Source: Curtobacterium flaccumfaciens UCD-AKU (GTDB lineage: Bacteria > Actinomycetota > Actinomycetes > Actinomycetales > Microbacteriaceae). From it: a DNA stretch of 64,000 nt. A model generated the notes under the pieces. The model searched no databases. It was not told the DNA's origin and worked only from the letters and a program-made list of their open reading frames with translations. The stretch is taken from positions 181,023 to 245,022 of the forward strand of contig NZ_KB714628.1 in assembly GCF_000349565.1 (NCBI RefSeq), read 5' to 3'. Positions within the stretch are counted from its first letter, which is position 1; each line of letters opens with the position of its first letter. Below, piece after piece: positions 37,923-45,593 of this stretch. The translations under genes and the position numbers were made by a program.

Positions 37923-38402
37923 ATGTCGACGGAGGGCAACGGTGGCCACGACTGGGTCACCTGGGACGCGTACCACGACGCCTGGCGACGGCTCGACCGG
38001 GCGCTCGACCGGGCCGTCCAGGCGGGAGCCGGCATCTCGGTCCCCGAGTTCGAGATCCTGATCGGCCTGCACCGCGACCCCGACCACCGTCTGCGCGTCC
38101 GGGACATCGCCACGGGGATCGGCTGGGAGAAGTCGCGCGTCAGCCACCAGGTCACGCGGATGGTGGCCCGCGGCCTGGTCGAGCGCGCCGACTGCCCGAG
38201 CGACGCGCGCGGCAGCTGGGTGGTCATGACCGCGGACGGTCGGCGAGCGGTGCTCGCCGGCATCCGCGCGCACACCGGTGCGCTGGAGGACCTGTTCTGG
38301 AGGCCCGTGGGGACCGACGCCGAGACGCTGCGGTCCGTCAGCGCGCGCGTCCAGGACGCCATCGGCCCCGACGACGCTGCGGACGAGGCCGACGCCGGCT
38401 AG
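37923..38402 (+). CDS. MarR family regulator
   Basis: 159 aa. Winged HTH of MarR type with EFEILIGLHRDPDHRLRVRD, KSRVSHQVTRMVARGLVER and the wing SDARGSWVVMT. ATG at 37923 follows TACGCT with a 7-nt gap. Divergent from putA. Its stop TAG shares the CTAG with the stop of the convergent anti-sigma gene. Confidence 0.9.
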   Translation: MSTEGNGGHDWVTWDAYHDAWRRLDRALDRAVQAGAGISVPEFEILIGLHRDPDHRLRVRDIATGIGWEKSRVSHQVTRMVARGLVERADCPSDARGSWVVMTADGRRAVLAGIRAHTGALEDLFWRPVGTDAETLRSVSARVQDAIGPDDAADEADAG

Positions 38403-39106
38403 AGCGTGACGACGGCGAGCGCGCCGCGCTCACCGCGCAGCCGCACCTGGACGCTCCTGATGTCGTCGCGCGGGATGTCCGTCGAGGCCGACAGTCCGCG
38501 CGCATCCGCACCGGCAGCCGTCCACGAGCCGACGGTCTGCGTCGTGCCGTCGTTCCGGACGACGACGAGGTCGTAGAGGATCGACCCGTCGGGGGACCAC
38601 GCCTTGCCGCCGTACGAGCACCCCCAGTCGAAGCGGGTGCCCCACTGCTCGCCGCTGACGGCCAGCTTGACGTCGAGGCCCTGCACGCCGCTCATGTCGT
38701 ACCGGTCGGCGGTGGCCGCAGCGGTCGGCGCGGAGCCGGCCTGCACCGTGGTGCGCTCCCCCGCTGCCCCGACCGCGAGCCCGCCCAGGACGGCGGCGAC
38801 CACCGCGAGCCCCGCGGTGGCGGCGACCCAGACCCGGCGACGGCGGCGACGGTGTCGGACGCGGTGCGCGACGGAGGCGAGGTCGCTCTCGGAACGGGTG
38901 TCGGGCCTCCCGTCCGGTTCCGCGATCTCGATCGCCTGGTCGGCCGGCAGCTTGCCGAGCAGACCCGGCAGACCGACCAGCTCGGCGACGGCGGCCGCAC
39001 AGCGGTCGCAGTTCTCGATGTGTCGTTCGTACTCCAGGCGCTCGCTCGCCGGGAGCGACCCGAGGACGTACGCCGCATCCCACTCTGCGTACTTGTCGTC
39101 GCTCAT
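38399..39106 (-). CDS. RskA-like anti-sigma factor
   Basis: 235 aa. Cytosolic N-terminus with zinc-binding anti-sigma motif HIENCDRC (HxxxCxxC), an Arg-rich stretch, one TM helix (about residues 92-113), then an extracytoplasmic RskA-type domain. Binds and inhibits the ECF sigma encoded just upstream; ATG overlaps its stop by 4 nt. Such proteins are normally released by regulated proteolysis. Confidence 0.9.
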   Translation of the reverse strand: MSDDKYAEWDAAYVLGSLPASERLEYERHIENCDRCAAAVAELVGLPGLLGKLPADQAIEIAEPDGRPDTRSESDLASVAHRVRHRRRRRRVWVAATAGLAVVAAVLGGLAVGAAGERTTVQAGSAPTAAATADRYDMSGVQGLDVKLAVSGEQWGTRFDWGCSYGGKAWSPDGSILYDLVVVRNDGTTQTVGSWTAAGADARGLSASTDIPRDDIRSVQVRLRGERGALAVVTL

Positions 39107-39618
39107 CGGGTCACTCCTCGTTCCTGCAGTGCGAGCCGGAGGGCTCGCAGCCCGTAGTGCAGCCGCGACTTGGCGGTGCCCTCCGGGATGTCGTGTCGTC
39201 GTGCGATCTCCGGCACCGTGTGCCCGAGCCAGTACGCGTCGACCACCACGCGGCGGTGGTCCGGGGTCAACGACGCGAGTGCGTCGGCGACCACGATCCG
39301 GTCCAGCACGGCGTCCGTGCTGTCCGACTCGATCCGTTCCACCTGGTGTTCGGTGCCGTGCTCGCGCCGGTTGTGTGCGGACCGCGCCTCGTCCACGACC
39401 AGGTTGCGCGCCACCGTGAACAACCACGCCCGTGCGCTGTCGGGTGCCCGTTCGAGCACGGCCGGGCGCTGCCAGGCGCGGACCATCGCCTCCTGCACGA
39501 CGTCCTCGACCGTCGAGCCGTCCCGCGTGAGGTGCCGGACGTACCGCGTGAGCGCGTCACCGTGCTCGCGGTACAGCGTCGCGAGCAACTCGTCCGCGGA
39601 ACGGCTCGTCACGGTCAC
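39103..39618 (-). CDS. ECF sigma factor (SigK/SigL type)
   Basis: 171 aa. Region 2 with VEDVVQEAMVRAWQRP and WLFTVARNLVVDEAR; region 4 with HTVPEIARRHDIPEGTAKSRLHYGLRAL. Belongs to the group paired with RskA anti-sigmas. GTG start overlaps the yceI stop by 4 nt. The operon is preceded by a promoter of the SigL type, predicting positive autoregulation. Confidence 0.92.
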   Translation of the reverse strand: MTVTSRSADELLATLYREHGDALTRYVRHLTRDGSTVEDVVQEAMVRAWQRPAVLERAPDSARAWLFTVARNLVVDEARSAHNRREHGTEHQVERIESDSTDAVLDRIVVADALASLTPDHRRVVVDAYWLGHTVPEIARRHDIPEGTAKSRLHYGLRALRLALQERGVTR

Positions 39619-40304
39619 TTCCCGAGGTCGAGGGAGAACTCGACGGAGCCCTTCCCGTCCACGGTGACGAAGCCGAGCGAGGGGGCCTTCACGCCGTAGT
39701 CGGCGAAGGTGATCGGCACGGTGCCGGCGACCTGGACGGTGCCGCCCTTGCCGACCGCGACCTGCGCGTCGGCCGTGACCGGCTTCTCGACGCCGTGCAG
39801 CTCCATCGTGCCGGTCAGGGTGACGTCCTGCGTGGAGCCGTCGAGCGCCTTCGTGACGTCGACGGGCTTGGTGAGCTCGAACGTCGCCGTCGGGTACTTG
39901 TCGGTCTGCAGTGCCGTGGAGCGGAAGTACTCGTCGCGTGCGGCTTCGGGGGTGCTGATCTTGCCGACCTGCACGGTGACGGACGCCTTGGTGAGCGAGC
40001 CGCCGTCGACGACGGCGGTGCCCTTGACGTCCTTCGTGCGACCGACCACGTTCACATCATTCCCCTGCAGGACCTCGTGCACCCGGTACCCGGCGTACGA
40101 GCTGCTCTTGCTGGTCCAGGTGCCGTCGGCGTCCTTCGCGTCGAGGGTGCCGGACGAGGACGCCGACAGCGAGGGTGCTGCCGCGGCCTGGCCGTTGACG
40201 GTGTTCGCGTAGATGACCGGGCCGGCGATGACGGCTGCTGCCGCCACGACGACGACGCCGGCGGAGATCCCGATGATGACCTTGGTGCGTTTGCGGAGTG
40301 CCAT
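39615..40304 (-). CDS. YceI family secreted/lipid-binding protein
   Basis: 229 aa. N-terminal TM/signal anchor (IIGISAGVVVVAAAAVIAG), Ser/Ala linker, then a YceI domain (DGTWTSKSSSYAGYRVHEVL...AVVDGGSLTKASVTV). Such lipocalin-like proteins bind isoprenoid or similar lipids at the envelope. It is first in an operon with an ECF sigma and its anti-sigma, so it is probably a member of that sigma's regulon. Confidence 0.88.
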   Translation of the reverse strand: MALRKRTKVIIGISAGVVVVAAAAVIAGPVIYANTVNGQAAAAPSLSASSSGTLDAKDADGTWTSKSSSYAGYRVHEVLQGNDVNVVGRTKDVKGTAVVDGGSLTKASVTVQVGKISTPEAARDEYFRSTALQTDKYPTATFELTKPVDVTKALDGSTQDVTLTGTMELHGVEKPVTADAQVAVGKGGTVQVAGTVPITFADYGVKAPSLGFVTVDGKGSVEFSLDLGK

Positions 40305-40338
40305 ACCCAGACAACGAGGGAGCGGAGCGGATCGTTCA
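40304..40338 (-). promoter_or_regulatory. ECF (SigL-type) promoter of the yceI-sigma-rskA operon
   Basis: Minus strand: -35 TGAACG (40338-40333), 16-bp spacer, -10 CGTTGT (40316-40311). It resembles the published mycobacterial SigL consensus TGAACC-N16/17-CGT. Predicted start of transcription lies at the ATG (40304), so the mRNA would be leaderless. Confidence 0.65.
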
Positions 40339-40347
40339 AACGGGTTT

Positions 40348-41388
40348 TCAGTCGGAGGTCCGGGCGGGGTCCTGGTCGGCTCGGTCCTGGTCGATCTCGG
40401 CTGCGCCGTCGTCGGTCGCGGGGGTCTCGCCGCGCATGCGCACGAGGCTCGCCAGCGTGGACACGGCCATCGCGGCGACGATCACGAGCAGGGACACCCA
40501 CGTGTTGATCTCCGGTGCCCACTCGATGTGGTGGCCGCCGTTCAGGAACGGCAGCTCGTTGTCGTGCAGCGCGTGCAGGACGAGCTTCACACCGATGAAG
40601 GCCAGGATCACGGCGATGCCGTACTTCAGGTAGACCAGGCGCTCGAGCAGGCCGCCGAGCAGGAAGTACAGCTGGCGCAGGCCCATCAGGGCGAAGACGT
40701 TCGCGGTGAACACGATGAAGGGACTCTCGGTGATGCCGAAGATCGCCGGGATCGAGTCGAGCGCGAACAGCAGGTCGGTGGTGCCGATCGCGATGAGCAC
40801 GACGAGCAGCGGCGTGAAGTGCCGGACGCCGTCGTGGTGGGTGCGGAACTTCATGCCGTCGAACGTGTCGGTGAGGCGGACCCGGCGGCGCAGCAGCCGG
40901 ACGATGAAGCTGTCCTTCTGGTCGTCCTCGTCCTCGCCGCGGAGCTGCTGGATCGCCGTCCAGATCAGCCAGGCACCGAAGATGTAGAAGATCCACGAGA
41001 AGTTCTCGATGAGCTGCGCGCCGACCAGGATGAAGATCCCGCGGAGCACGAGCGCGATGATGATGCCGAGCAGCAGCACCTCTTGCTGGATCTTCTTCGG
41101 CACCGAGAAGCGCGCCATGATGATGACGAACACGAACAGGTTGTCGATGCTCAGGCTGTACTCGGTCAGCCAGCCCGCCAGGAACTGCCCGGCCGAGTCG
41201 CCGCCGGCGAAGACCAGCATCAGCACCGCGAAGACCAGCGCCAGCCCGACGTAGACGCCCACCCAGATGCCGGATTCGCGCAGCGTCGGCACGTGCGGGC
41301 GACGCGCGACGATGAGCAGGTCGGCGAGCAGGATCGCGACCAGGGCGATCATCGAGCCGACTTCGAACACGACGGGGAGCTCGGGCAT
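40348..41388 (-). CDS. TerC family membrane protein
   Basis: 346 aa with about nine TM helices. Diagnostic acidic motifs: YSLSIDNLFVFV and GTTDLLFALDSIPAIFGIT. TerC/Alx/MeeF-type proteins export manganese or serve metalation of secreted proteins. Basic/acidic cytosolic loop (GEDEDDQKDSFIVRLLRRRVR) mid-protein. ATG at 41388 with AAGGAAGG upstream. Terminates 10 nt before the ECF promoter region of yceI. Confidence 0.92.
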   Translation of the reverse strand: MPELPVVFEVGSMIALVAILLADLLIVARRPHVPTLRESGIWVGVYVGLALVFAVLMLVFAGGDSAGQFLAGWLTEYSLSIDNLFVFVIIMARFSVPKKIQQEVLLLGIIIALVLRGIFILVGAQLIENFSWIFYIFGAWLIWTAIQQLRGEDEDDQKDSFIVRLLRRRVRLTDTFDGMKFRTHHDGVRHFTPLLVVLIAIGTTDLLFALDSIPAIFGITESPFIVFTANVFALMGLRQLYFLLGGLLERLVYLKYGIAVILAFIGVKLVLHALHDNELPFLNGGHHIEWAPEINTWVSLLVIVAAMAVSTLASLVRMRGETPATDDGAAEIDQDRADQDPARTSD

Positions 41389-41498
41389 GCGGAGCCTTCC
41401 TTGCTGGTGGTGGGGCGGGCCGCTTCGTGAGTGGCCCGGACCAGTCTCCGGCATGATCCGGGCGGTGGCGAACCCCGGGGCTGCGTGCGGCGGACAGT

Positions 41499-41546
41499 GC
41501 TGTCCACCTCGCGGGGGTCCGCAGCTGTTCACCTCGCAGGGTCCGC
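41499..41546. repeat. Imperfect 23-bp direct repeat in the terC/HAD spacer
   Basis: Units 41499-41522 and 41524-41546 share GCTGT-CACCTCGC-GG-GTCCGC with a couple of substitutions and one length difference. They lie just upstream of the HAD gene -10 (41565) and about 110-160 bp from terC. Possible binding sites or a recent duplication. Confidence 0.6.
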
Positions 41547-41576
41547 CCGGACCGGGAGCGGCCCTAGCCTGGGCAC

Positions 41577-42248
41577 GTGGGGACTCCGCGAGCGATCGGC
41601 TTCGACCTGGACGGCACGCTGTTCGACCACCACGGGTCGGCTCGGGCAGGCGTGACCCGGTTCCTGCAGGGCTTCGGCGTCGAGGCCACGGAGGCGGTCC
41701 TCCGCGACTGGTTCACGGCCGAGGACGAGCAGTTCGAGCGTTGGCGGTCCGGGGCGATCAGCTTCCAGGAACAGCGACGCGCACGGCTCCGCACGGTCCT
41801 GCCGCCGCTGGGCGTCGAGGTACCCGAGGACGACGCCGGCCTGGACGCGGTGTTCGACGACTACTCGGGTGCGTACCGGGACGCGTGGCGGCTCTTCCCC
41901 GAGAGCCTGCCGCTGCTGCACGAGCTGCGCGAGCACGGACACCGCCTCGGGCTCCTGACGAACGGCACGGAGACCCAGCAACGCGACAAGCTCGCACGGA
42001 CCGGGCTGGCCGACGCGTTCGACGTCGTCTGCACCTCGGAACGCATCGGGTTCCAGAAGCCGGACGTCCGCGCGTTCGGAACCCTGGCGCGGGAGCTCGG
42101 CGTGGACCCGGCGGACTGTCTCTTCGTGGGCGACGACCCCGAGCGCGACGTGGTCGGTGCCAGGGCGGCCGGGATGCGGGCGGTGCTGGTCGACCACGGG
42201 CAGCCGGAGCGCCCCGGCATCCGGGAGCTCGTGCTGTCAGCGCTCTGA
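41577..42248 (+). CDS. HAD-superfamily phosphatase
   Basis: 223 aa. HAD motif I GFDLDGTLFD, motif II LLTNGT, motif III Lys in FQKPDVR and motif IV FVGDDPERD. Cap domain between motifs I and II. GTG at 41577 lies 6 nt after TAGCCT (41565-41570), the leaderless pattern. Substrate unknown. Its 3' end overlaps the convergent TmrB-like gene by 12 bp. Confidence 0.88.
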   Translation: MGTPRAIGFDLDGTLFDHHGSARAGVTRFLQGFGVEATEAVLRDWFTAEDEQFERWRSGAISFQEQRRARLRTVLPPLGVEVPEDDAGLDAVFDDYSGAYRDAWRLFPESLPLLHELREHGHRLGLLTNGTETQQRDKLARTGLADAFDVVCTSERIGFQKPDVRAFGTLARELGVDPADCLFVGDDPERDVVGARAAGMRAVLVDHGQPERPGIRELVLSAL

Positions 42249-42764
42249 CGTCACCGCGTCCGCGACGGCGCGGGCGACCTCGCTGGCCGAGGTGTCGGTC
42301 GCGTCGATGACCTCGGCCTCGACGTGCAGCCAGCCGCGCGCCGCTTCGGCGTAGGCGTCGACGTACGCGAACCGGAACGTCGACGGGCCCACGATCGGGT
42401 CGTGCTGGATCCGGTCGCGGAGCGTCGGCTCGTCGACGTGCAGCACGAAGTGCCGGACCGGGATGCCGTGGGCGGCGAGTCCCGCGGCGATCTCGCGCCA
42501 GTAGGCCTCGACCAGGACCGTCATCGGCATGATGAGCGGTCCGCCCACGTAGTCGTGCACCCGGCGGGCGGTCTCGACCACGAGCGGCCGCCACGGGTCC
42601 CAGTGCTGGAAGTTGTCACTGGCCGGCAGCCCCGGCGTGACGTCCATCAGCACCTCGCCGACCTTCTCGGCATCGAGGACCCGCGAGCCGGGCAGCAGCG
42701 GCTGGAGCAGTCGGCTCGTCGTCGTCTTGCCCGCCCCGTGTGTTCCGTTCAACCAGACGATCAC
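42237..42764 (-). CDS. TmrB-like P-loop ATPase/kinase
   Basis: 175 aa. Walker A NGTHGAGKTTTSR at residues 6-18, and AEKVGEVLMDVTPGLPASDN and ETARRVHDYVGGPLIMPMTVL as in the tunicamycin-resistance protein TmrB and related small nucleotide kinases. GTG start 6 nt after TAGGGT (42776-42771). Role in antibiotic resistance is possible but not shown. Confidence 0.8.
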   Translation of the reverse strand: MIVWLNGTHGAGKTTTSRLLQPLLPGSRVLDAEKVGEVLMDVTPGLPASDNFQHWDPWRPLVVETARRVHDYVGGPLIMPMTVLVEAYWREIAAGLAAHGIPVRHFVLHVDEPTLRDRIQHDPIVGPSTFRFAYVDAYAEAARGWLHVEAEVIDATDTSASEVARAVADAVTSER

Positions 42765-42829
42765 ACCAGGACCCTAGCCGCCGACCACCCCGTGGGGCGG
42801 TCGGCGGCCGGTTGTCGATCGACGAACGA

Positions 42830-44194
42830 TCAGCGACCGCTGAGGTCGTACGGGCTCATCGTCGAGTCGACCGTCGTCATGTACCCACCCCCGGCGAGAG
42901 CCGTGGGCAGCGTGATGGTGCGGAGCACGGACGGCGTCGCGCCGGCGGTGTCGATCTGGGTGATCTTCCCCTCGTCGCCCCGCGTCACGAACACACTGCG
43001 GCCGTCGTCGGTCGCCGCGGTGAACCGCACCGACGCCCCGGTGGCCGGCTGTCCGGCGACGGGCCCCTTGCGCAGCGGCGTGAGCGCGACCGAGGTCGTC
43101 CGGCCGGAGTAGACGCCGTCGGCCTGCTTGCGCACCAGGACGAGCGAGTCGCCGGTGCCCGACGTCAGCGCGACGGCGGCGAACCGCGCGGTCACGGCGA
43201 CCCGGGTGAAGGAACCGGTGCCGAGGTCGACGCTGCTGATCCTGCTCGACGACGTCGACGAGGTGGTCAGGTAGGCGGGGACGGCGTTCCACGGGGTCCC
43301 CGCGGCCGTGGTGCCGGCCTGGGTGCCGACCACGGTCGTGCCGTCCGGTGCCATGCGGGGCCGGTAGCTCTGCACGCTCGGCTTCGGGTAGGCGACGGAC
43401 CGGGAGCCCGTGAAGCCGGTCCGTGTCACCCGGACGGTCTGCACGCCGGCGGCCAGGTCGGAGCCGATCACCGTCCCGGTGGCGTTGACGATCGGGCCGT
43501 GCGGGTAGGCGCCGAGGGGCGTGGTCGCGACGGGGCGCGGGTGGGTCGCACCCTGCATGATCGCGGACACGGAGTAGGCGTCGAGTCGTCCGCCCGCGGT
43601 GACTACCAGGCGCAGGGGGCTGCCGACCAGGAACGTCTCGACCTCTTCGGTGCCGCGCTTGCCCGTCGTGGCGAGCTGCACGGCCGAGGTGTCGATCCGA
43701 GCAGTGTGCTCCGTCTTCCGCCGCAGGTCGATCACCGTGACCCGCTGGCGCTCGGAGCCGTCGAAGTCGGACCCGACCGCCAGGTGACGCCGCGCCGTGT
43801 CGGTGGACAGCCAGCCGGCGCGCTCCCACCGGCCGTCGCCGTTCGGGATCGCGTAGTGCTGCGCGATGCGGGCCGTACCGCGGGGGCCGATGGCCAGGAC
43901 GTCGAGCTGCGGCTTCGACTCGTCCATGAACGCGATCTGCCCGTGGCCGAGCTGCACCGAGCCCGCGTGGGTGCCGAACTCGATCCCGCTCAGGGTGGCG
44001 GTCCGCCTGCCGGTCACGGCGTCGTTGACGTACACGCGCTTCGCGGTCGGGTCGGCCGTGACGAGCCAGCTGTGGTGGGCGGTCCGGGTCACGGTGGGTG
44101 CAGCCGAGGCGGGGACGGCGATCGCGGTGGCGACGAGTGGGACGAGCCCCGCGATGACGAGTGCCGGGAGGAGACGTGGAGGTCGAGCGGACAT
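42830..44194 (-). CDS. Secreted beta-propeller-like protein
   Basis: 454 aa. Signal peptide at residues 1-32 (LVIAGLVPLVATAIAVPASA). The mature part has repeated blades such as SWLVTADPTAKRVYVNDAVTG and LVVTAGGRLDAYSV, typical of a propeller. No enzyme motif. ATG at 44194 is chosen for CAGGAG 5 nt upstream; the ATG at 44227 would overlap the operator. The upstream Fur/Zur-like site suggests metal control; a metal chaperone (AztD-like) role is only a hypothesis. Confidence 0.7.
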   Translation of the reverse strand: MSARPPRLLPALVIAGLVPLVATAIAVPASAAPTVTRTAHHSWLVTADPTAKRVYVNDAVTGRRTATLSGIEFGTHAGSVQLGHGQIAFMDESKPQLDVLAIGPRGTARIAQHYAIPNGDGRWERAGWLSTDTARRHLAVGSDFDGSERQRVTVIDLRRKTEHTARIDTSAVQLATTGKRGTEEVETFLVGSPLRLVVTAGGRLDAYSVSAIMQGATHPRPVATTPLGAYPHGPIVNATGTVIGSDLAAGVQTVRVTRTGFTGSRSVAYPKPSVQSYRPRMAPDGTTVVGTQAGTTAAGTPWNAVPAYLTTSSTSSSRISSVDLGTGSFTRVAVTARFAAVALTSGTGDSLVLVRKQADGVYSGRTTSVALTPLRKGPVAGQPATGASVRFTAATDDGRSVFVTRGDEGKITQIDTAGATPSVLRTITLPTALAGGGYMTTVDSTMSPYDLSGR

Positions 44195-44227
44195 GGAGCT
44201 CCTGAGTGCAGTGCGGATGAGGGTCAT

Positions 44228-44252
44228 CTAGACGATAACCGTTCTCATCTAG
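44228..44252. promoter_or_regulatory. Fur/Zur-like palindromic operator
   Basis: 25-bp imperfect palindrome centred at 44240, 10 of 12 base pairs matched, with core GATAACCGTTCTC. This has the GATAA-x-TT-TC form of Fur-superfamily (Zur/Fur) boxes. It sits directly upstream of the propeller gene, over its promoter, and overlaps the stop of the upstream gene. Unusually AT-rich for this genome. Confidence 0.6.
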
Positions 44253-44577
44253 GCGAGACGCTCCAGAACTGTACGAAGACGCTCAGCATCCCGACGAAGG
44301 GGATGGCACCCACGGCCACCGACAGGGCAGCGAAGCAGATCGCCGGCGTCCTGGCTTCGAGTCCGCGGAGCCGCACCGCAGCGACGAGCGCGCCGACCGC
44401 GAACGGGAACGTCCCGAGCACGGCGTACAGCGGCCACGACAACGGCGCCCACGACGCAGCGCTCTCCCCCACGGCTCCGACGGAGACGATCGAGCCGGCG
44501 ACGACGAGCGCGATCTCGACGAACGGGGGCACGGCGATCGCCACGTCACGCACCACCCGTCGCCGCTGCCGCCCCAT
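44245..44577 (-). CDS. Small membrane protein (110 aa)
   Basis: Four hydrophobic helices over residues 10-105 with short loops; basic N-terminus RQRRRVVRD. ATG at 44577 lies 6 nt after TAGGGT (44589-44584), leaderless type. Its stop falls inside the metal-type operator of the downstream gene. No family recognised. Confidence 0.65.
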   Translation of the reverse strand: MGRQRRRVVRDVAIAVPPFVEIALVVAGSIVSVGAVGESAASWAPLSWPLYAVLGTFPFAVGALVAAVRLRGLEARTPAICFAALSVAVGAIPFVGMLSVFVQFWSVSPR

Positions 44578-44649
44578 GCGCTGACCCTAGTGATCCGTGA
44601 TGTGCGCGCCTCCCCGCCTTCCACCAACCGGCCGTGCCAGTGTCGAGCC

Positions 44650-45507
44650 GTGCAGAACTCCACGACAGTCGTCATCGCCGGATGCGGCGACCTCGGGACC
44701 GAAGCCGGCCTGCGCTTCGCCGACCAGGGCCACCGCGTGATCGGACTCCGCCGCCGCGCCGAGCTGGTCCCCGCGCCGATCACCGGCCGGAGCGTCGACC
44801 TGCGCCACGAGGTCCCCGCGATCCCGGCCGACACGAGCGTCGTCGTCGTGGCCTTCGCCGCCGGCAGCCGCGACGTCGACGAGTACCGCGCGACCTACGT
44901 CGACGGTCTGCGCAACGTGCTCGACGGCATCGACGCCTCGGACGCCGACCCCCGGGTGCTCGTCGTGTCCTCGACCGCGGTCTACGACGTCGCCGACGGC
45001 AGCGAGGTCACCGAGGAGACCCCGGCGCGTGGTGCGACCCCGACCGCCGAGGTCCTGGTCGAGGCCGAGGTCCTGCTGCGCGAACGGGCTCCCGGCGCCG
45101 TGCTGGTCCGACTGTCGGGCGTCTACGGCCCCGGCCGCGAGCGACTCATCGACCAGGTCCGGTCCGGGTCCGCGCGACTGGCGCCGGGCACCTCACCGCA
45201 CACGAACCGCATCCACCGCGACGACGCTGCCGCCGCACTCGTGCACCTGGCGTCGCTGCCCGACCCGGCACCGCTCTACCTGGGTACCGACGACGAGCCG
45301 AGCCGGCTGGACGACGTGCTGCGGTTCCTGGCCGACGAGCTCCACGTCGCCGGGCCGTCGATCGGCGACGGCGACGCACGGCAGGCCGGCGGCGACAAGC
45401 GCCTGTCGAACGCGCTGCTCCGGTCGACGGGGTGGACGCCGCAGTACCCGACGTTCCGCGAGGGCTACCGCGCCGTCCTGGCGGGCGAGGGCACCCGCCA
45501 CCCCTGA
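44650..45507 (+). CDS. NAD-dependent epimerase-like SDR (YeeZ-like)
   Basis: 285 aa. N-terminal VVIAGCGDLGTEAGLRFADQGH (NAD-binding Gly-rich loop), VVSSTAVYDV, and RLSGVYGPGRERLI. Lacks a clear YxxxK pair in the usual place, like atypical SDRs. GTG at 44650; an upstream in-frame ATG at 44590 is possible. 72-bp repeat copy C follows. Confidence 0.82.
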   Translation: MQNSTTVVIAGCGDLGTEAGLRFADQGHRVIGLRRRAELVPAPITGRSVDLRHEVPAIPADTSVVVVAFAAGSRDVDEYRATYVDGLRNVLDGIDASDADPRVLVVSSTAVYDVADGSEVTEETPARGATPTAEVLVEAEVLLRERAPGAVLVRLSGVYGPGRERLIDQVRSGSARLAPGTSPHTNRIHRDDAAAALVHLASLPDPAPLYLGTDDEPSRLDDVLRFLADELHVAGPSIGDGDARQAGGDKRLSNALLRSTGWTPQYPTFREGYRAVLAGEGTRHP

Positions 45508-45512
45508 CGCCC

Positions 45513-45584
45513 TGCGAGACACCGGTGTTCACGCTCCGAACACGCGCGTGCCGGTGTGCGACGCGCGAACACCGGTGTTCTGCG
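45513..45584. repeat. 72-bp inverted repeat, copy C
   Basis: Arms 45513-45534 and 45563-45584 with a 28-bp centre. Arms match those of copies A and B at nearly all positions; the centre is more diverged. Located between converging 3' ends of the SDR gene (45507) and the glycosylase gene (45594). Confidence 0.88.
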
Positions 45585-45593
45585 GACGACCGC

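Noticed and set aside
41389-41576. yybP-ykoY manganese riboswitch upstream of terC
   Set aside because: No match to the conserved loop sequences; only a direct repeat and a GC hairpin are visible.
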